Part shown: piece after piece, positions 12,849-15,384 of the stretch
Layout: each line of letters opens with the position of its first letter
Position numbering within the stretch: the first letter of the stretch is position 1
Translations under genes and position numbers: made by a program
The notes under the pieces: generated by a model
Seen by the model: only the letters and a program-made list of their open reading frames with translations
What the model was told of the DNA's origin: nothing
Databases searched by the model: none
Assembly (NCBI GenBank): GCA_031264785.1
Contig: JAISDN010000033.1
Span: 1-15,384, forward strand
Source of the DNA: Candidatus Nomurabacteria bacterium
GTDB lineage: Bacteria > Patescibacteriota > Saccharimonadia > Saccharimonadales > Saccharimonadaceae
Reading direction: 5' to 3'
Length of the DNA stretch: 15,384 nt

Positions 12849-15384
12849 ATGAATTTGCGAGACAGGGTATTTGGGGTAATGTTCAGATATGGGACTTTTG
12901 GTGTACGCCGCGAAGTCCTGATTTCGGTTTTTGGCGCGGGGATTGCAGTTGCTTTTCTGATCCTCACTTTGATTTTGCCGAAGCTTAGCGGCGAGGCGGC
13001 TACGGACACGACTATTACACCGAGTTATGGCCCGTCGGCGGGCGGAACTGAGATTGAAATTACGGGCGATTTCACCCCGCCGGCGCCGACTACGATGCAG
13101 GGGATGACGGCGGAATATTGCGCTACGATGACGATTTACGACGGCACTAACCCTGGGGCTATTTTGGGGCCGTTGACCGACATTCGGGTAGACGGTTCGG
13201 GCAAGACTCAGGATTATCGGGTCGCTAGGCTGGCCGATGGCAACTGTTGGATGCTTGATAACCTCAAGTTGCAACTTTATAACCAAATGACTTTGACGAG
13301 GGCCGACACTAATGTCGCCAACAAGACCACAGTCAGTATCAATTGGCTGGCGGATGGCTTCCCAATCGGTCAAACCAGTGGCAACTTTGTGACCGGCGGT
13401 CATCTGACCAAAACAGGCGCGGCTTTCAGCGCGTCGACCGATATGGATGCTTGGCGTCAGGTCGACCCGTCCGGCCGAACCGAATGCACCCAAATCAGCA
13501 CTTACAACCCCGCAACTCTGACCAAATGTGGTTATCTTTACAACTGGTATACCGCCACCGCTGGCAGTTCACTGTCGAATTTCAGCAGTCTGAGCGACAG
13601 CGACACCGCTTATTCAATCTGTCCAGCCAACTGGCGTCTGCCGCGAGGCAACAACACCGACGCTTGGCAAAACGATTTTGCGGTGCTAAACGGCTTTATG
13701 GCTGGCGACGGCGCGCCGTATGATGACAACTCAACTAACTACACATATTACAACAATTGGTTGCCTGCGGGCAAATTTCAAGGCACTTATTCGGGCAGTT
13801 GGTTTAGTGGCTACAATGGCTTGGGCATTACAGGCGATCTGTGGTCGTCTACTCGCAACGGCGACTTAGCTTATGCCGCCGATTTTGGCAATAACGCGCT
13901 TAGCATTTACCCAGCCAACTCCTCCGCCTCTTACCAGCGTCAGCGCGGTTTCGCTGTCCGCTGTATGTCATTGCCGTATCAAGGCCCCGAAACGCCAACC
14001 ATCGACTTTGACGGCGACACGGTGACTGCCGACAATCGGTATGACAACCCCGACGGCACGACCACCCTAACTGTTACCACGCCCGCTCACGCTGCTGGTG
14101 TGACCGACCTCACCATTCACATTAACGGTGCGGATTTCACACTGCCCGCTGCTTACACTTTCTACGACCCGATGGATATCACCGATATTAATCCCGACAA
14201 AGGCCCGACTGCCGGCGGGACGGTGGTCGAAATCACTGGACATAACTTGACTGCGCCGATCAACGACTCGATGCAGGCTTTTACCGCCGACCATTGCGCC
14301 AGCCTGCCGATTTATAATAAGGACGACCCCGACCCCGCCAGCACTGTTGAATTGACCGACAGCCGCAACGGCGCCAAAGACCTCGTCCGCCGGCTCCAAG
14401 ACGGCAAATGTTGGATGACTGACAACCTGCGGATCGCCGATTTCAGCGCCACTGCTGCTAACACTGACCTCAACACTATCACCGATTTTTACATTCCGCC
14501 GCTCGACACGTCGGGCAACAATAACAACTACGACCCCTACGTCTACGGTCCAGTAACTGGCGACATCGAGGTTGGCGGCGCAGAAAACTACGGTTATCTA
14601 TATAATTATGTAGCAGCTACAGCTGGCGAGGTGAGCACCTCTATTATCAACAACACGGCGCCCAACTCAATTTGTCCAGTCGGCTGGCGAATGCCGACCA
14701 GTGCCTATGATTATGACGACCCCAACAGCGATTTCGCTCAATTAAATATTGCGATGTTTGGCGACTCGACCCTAACCGACAGCGGTAATTACCAAGACAC
14801 CGCTCATTACGCTAACTGGATTTATGATGGCAGCAATCCTAGCGCTGGATCGTTCAGAGGTGTGCTATCTGGTCGGTTTAACGGCAGTTTTAATAATCAA
14901 GGCGCAGTCGGTTTCTATTGGTCAAGTTCCGCCACCGATCCTGATAACGCCTACACGCTAATTATCAACAGTAATTCTAGCGGCTCAGTTAGCCCGAATG
15001 TGGACGGTAGCCCTGACCGTTCTGCTGGTGTAGCCGTTCGTTGTCTTACCGAAGCTGGCACGCCAATCCAGCCGAGTGTTCCCACTGTCAAATTCGGCAG
15101 CGAGTCCGCCACCAACGTTTCAGTCGTCGACAACCCCGACGGCACGCAAACTATCACCGCTACCACGCCGCAAAACACCGCAGGGAAGACGACGGTAACG
15201 GTGGACAACGGATTAACGACTGCCACCACATTTTTCGCCTATTATGATCCGCTGACAATCGACGAAGTCAACCCCGACAAAGGCCCAGTGGCGGGCGGGA
15301 CGGTGGTGGAGATTAAGGGCGATTTTCCCGAATCGATCCCCAAATTAACCCTCCAAGAAATGACCCAAGCGTATTGCGAAAGTA
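12849..15384 (+). CDS. Large modular surface protein with alternating TIG/IPT-like and FISUMP-like domains, 3'-truncated by window edge
   Basis: The frame is open from ATG 12849 to the window end (845 codons, no stop). A basic N-terminus (MNLRDRVFGV) and one long helix (about residues 23-47) form a signal anchor or uncleaved signal. Then modules repeat: a TIG/IPT-like start (residues 56-75, 444-463 and 804-823) with PxxGPxAGGTxxEIxG, followed by a FISUMP-like domain with an xYC/DHC element, DGxCWMxDNL (C133, C521), GYLYNWYTATAG or GYLYNYVAATAG, SICPxxWRxP, a WSS block and AVRC. Starts are 388 and 360 residues apart, and a third unit begins at the edge. Conserved cysteines suggest disulfides outside the cell. 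FISUMP domains are known from Fibrobacter surface proteins and TIG folds are common in adhesins, so attachment is inferred. After about residue 135 codons turn C-ending, unlike the 5' part. Confidence 0.85.
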   Translation, partial: MNLRDRVFGVMFRYGTFGVRREVLISVFGAGIAVAFLILTLILPKLSGEAATDTTITPSYGPSAGGTEIEITGDFTPPAPTTMQGMTAEYCATMTIYDGTNPGAILGPLTDIRVDGSGKTQDYRVARLADGNCWMLDNLKLQLYNQMTLTRADTNVANKTTVSINWLADGFPIGQTSGNFVTGGHLTKTGAAFSASTDMDAWRQVDPSGRTECTQISTYNPATLTKCGYLYNWYTATAGSSLSNFSSLSDSDTAYSICPANWRLPRGNNTDAWQNDFAVLNGFMAGDGAPYDDNSTNYTYYNNWLPAGKFQGTYSGSWFSGYNGLGITGDLWSSTRNGDLAYAADFGNNALSIYPANSSASYQRQRGFAVRCMSLPYQGPETPTIDFDGDTVTADNRYDNPDGTTTLTVTTPAHAAGVTDLTIHINGADFTLPAAYTFYDPMDITDINPDKGPTAGGTVVEITGHNLTAPINDSMQAFTADHCASLPIYNKDDPDPASTVELTDSRNGAKDLVRRLQDGKCWMTDNLRIADFSATAANTDLNTITDFYIPPLDTSGNNNNYDPYVYGPVTGDIEVGGAENYGYLYNYVAATAGEVSTSIINNTAPNSICPVGWRMPTSAYDYDDPNSDFAQLNIAMFGDSTLTDSGNYQDTAHYANWIYDGSNPSAGSFRGVLSGRFNGSFNNQGAVGFYWSSSATDPDNAYTLIINSNSSGSVSPNVDGSPDRSAGVAVRCLTEAGTPIQPSVPTVKFGSESATNVSVVDNPDGTQTITATTPQNTAGKTTVTVDNGLTTATTFFAYYDPLTIDEVNPDKGPVAGGTVVEIKGDFPESIPKLTLQEMTQAYCES

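Noticed and set aside
12732..13493. Minus-strand open frame of 253 codons across the surface-protein start
   Set aside because: It is antisense to the clear FISUMP-like modules and overlaps the better-supported 12777 gene and its promoter. The translation is low in complexity and rich in Arg/Ser.
1..15384. CRISPR array, rRNA gene, reverse transcriptase or complete insertion sequence
   Set aside because: No regularly spaced short repeats, rRNA signatures or transposase/RT motifs were seen on either strand.

Overview
The window looks like part of a small bacterial genome of the Candidate Phyla Radiation (Patescibacteria), most plausibly Candidatus Saccharibacteria (TM7). This rests on protein texture: a compact FtsK, short S6/S18/SSB, an unusual EF-P tip, a prepilin peptidase, a short FtsX-type permease and large cell-surface proteins. 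No 16S rRNA is present to confirm it. TAA, TAG and TGA all act as stops, so the standard code fits.

Layout. Nucleotides 1-1251 hold the 3' part of a secreted or surface protein with a C-type-lectin/FGE-like C-terminus. A palindromic repeat follows (1266-1339). A mostly co-directional housekeeping block runs from 1.4 to 9.4 kb: gpmI (glycolysis), ftsK (chromosome translocation), a seven-helix membrane protein of unknown function, the rpsF-ssb-rpsR-efp cluster, and an ABC-transporter ATPase/FtsX-type permease pair. Next come ychF (minus), a type IV prepilin peptidase (plus) and a Xer-type tyrosine recombinase (minus), packed with an 18-bp divergent gap and a 42-bp convergent overlap. From 12.1 kb there are a tRNA-Arg(CCT), a strong promoter driving a probable small structured RNA, a minus-strand gene resembling BECR-fold RNases, and the start of a large surface protein that runs off the window end. 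That protein alternates TIG/IPT-like and FISUMP-like modules with a period of about 360-390 residues.

Regulatory style. Two kinds of translation start coexist. Genes inside operons, and two genes with short leaders, have clear Shine-Dalgarno sequences (the 5294 gene, rpsF, ssb, rpsR, the permease). Genes that start transcription units often have a -10 hexamer ending exactly 6 nt before the start codon and no Shine-Dalgarno (ftsK, ABC ATPase, xer, the 12777 gene, the surface protein). gpmI, ychF and the prepilin peptidase have a close variant (8-9 nt). This implies leaderless mRNAs as a common mode here and is the most coherent unusual signal in the window.

The two surface-protein genes use C- and A-ending codons heavily, opposite to the G/T-rich coding strand of the same-direction housekeeping genes. 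No CRISPR array, complete transposon, reverse transcriptase or rRNA was seen. No gene-free stretch exceeds 300 bases.
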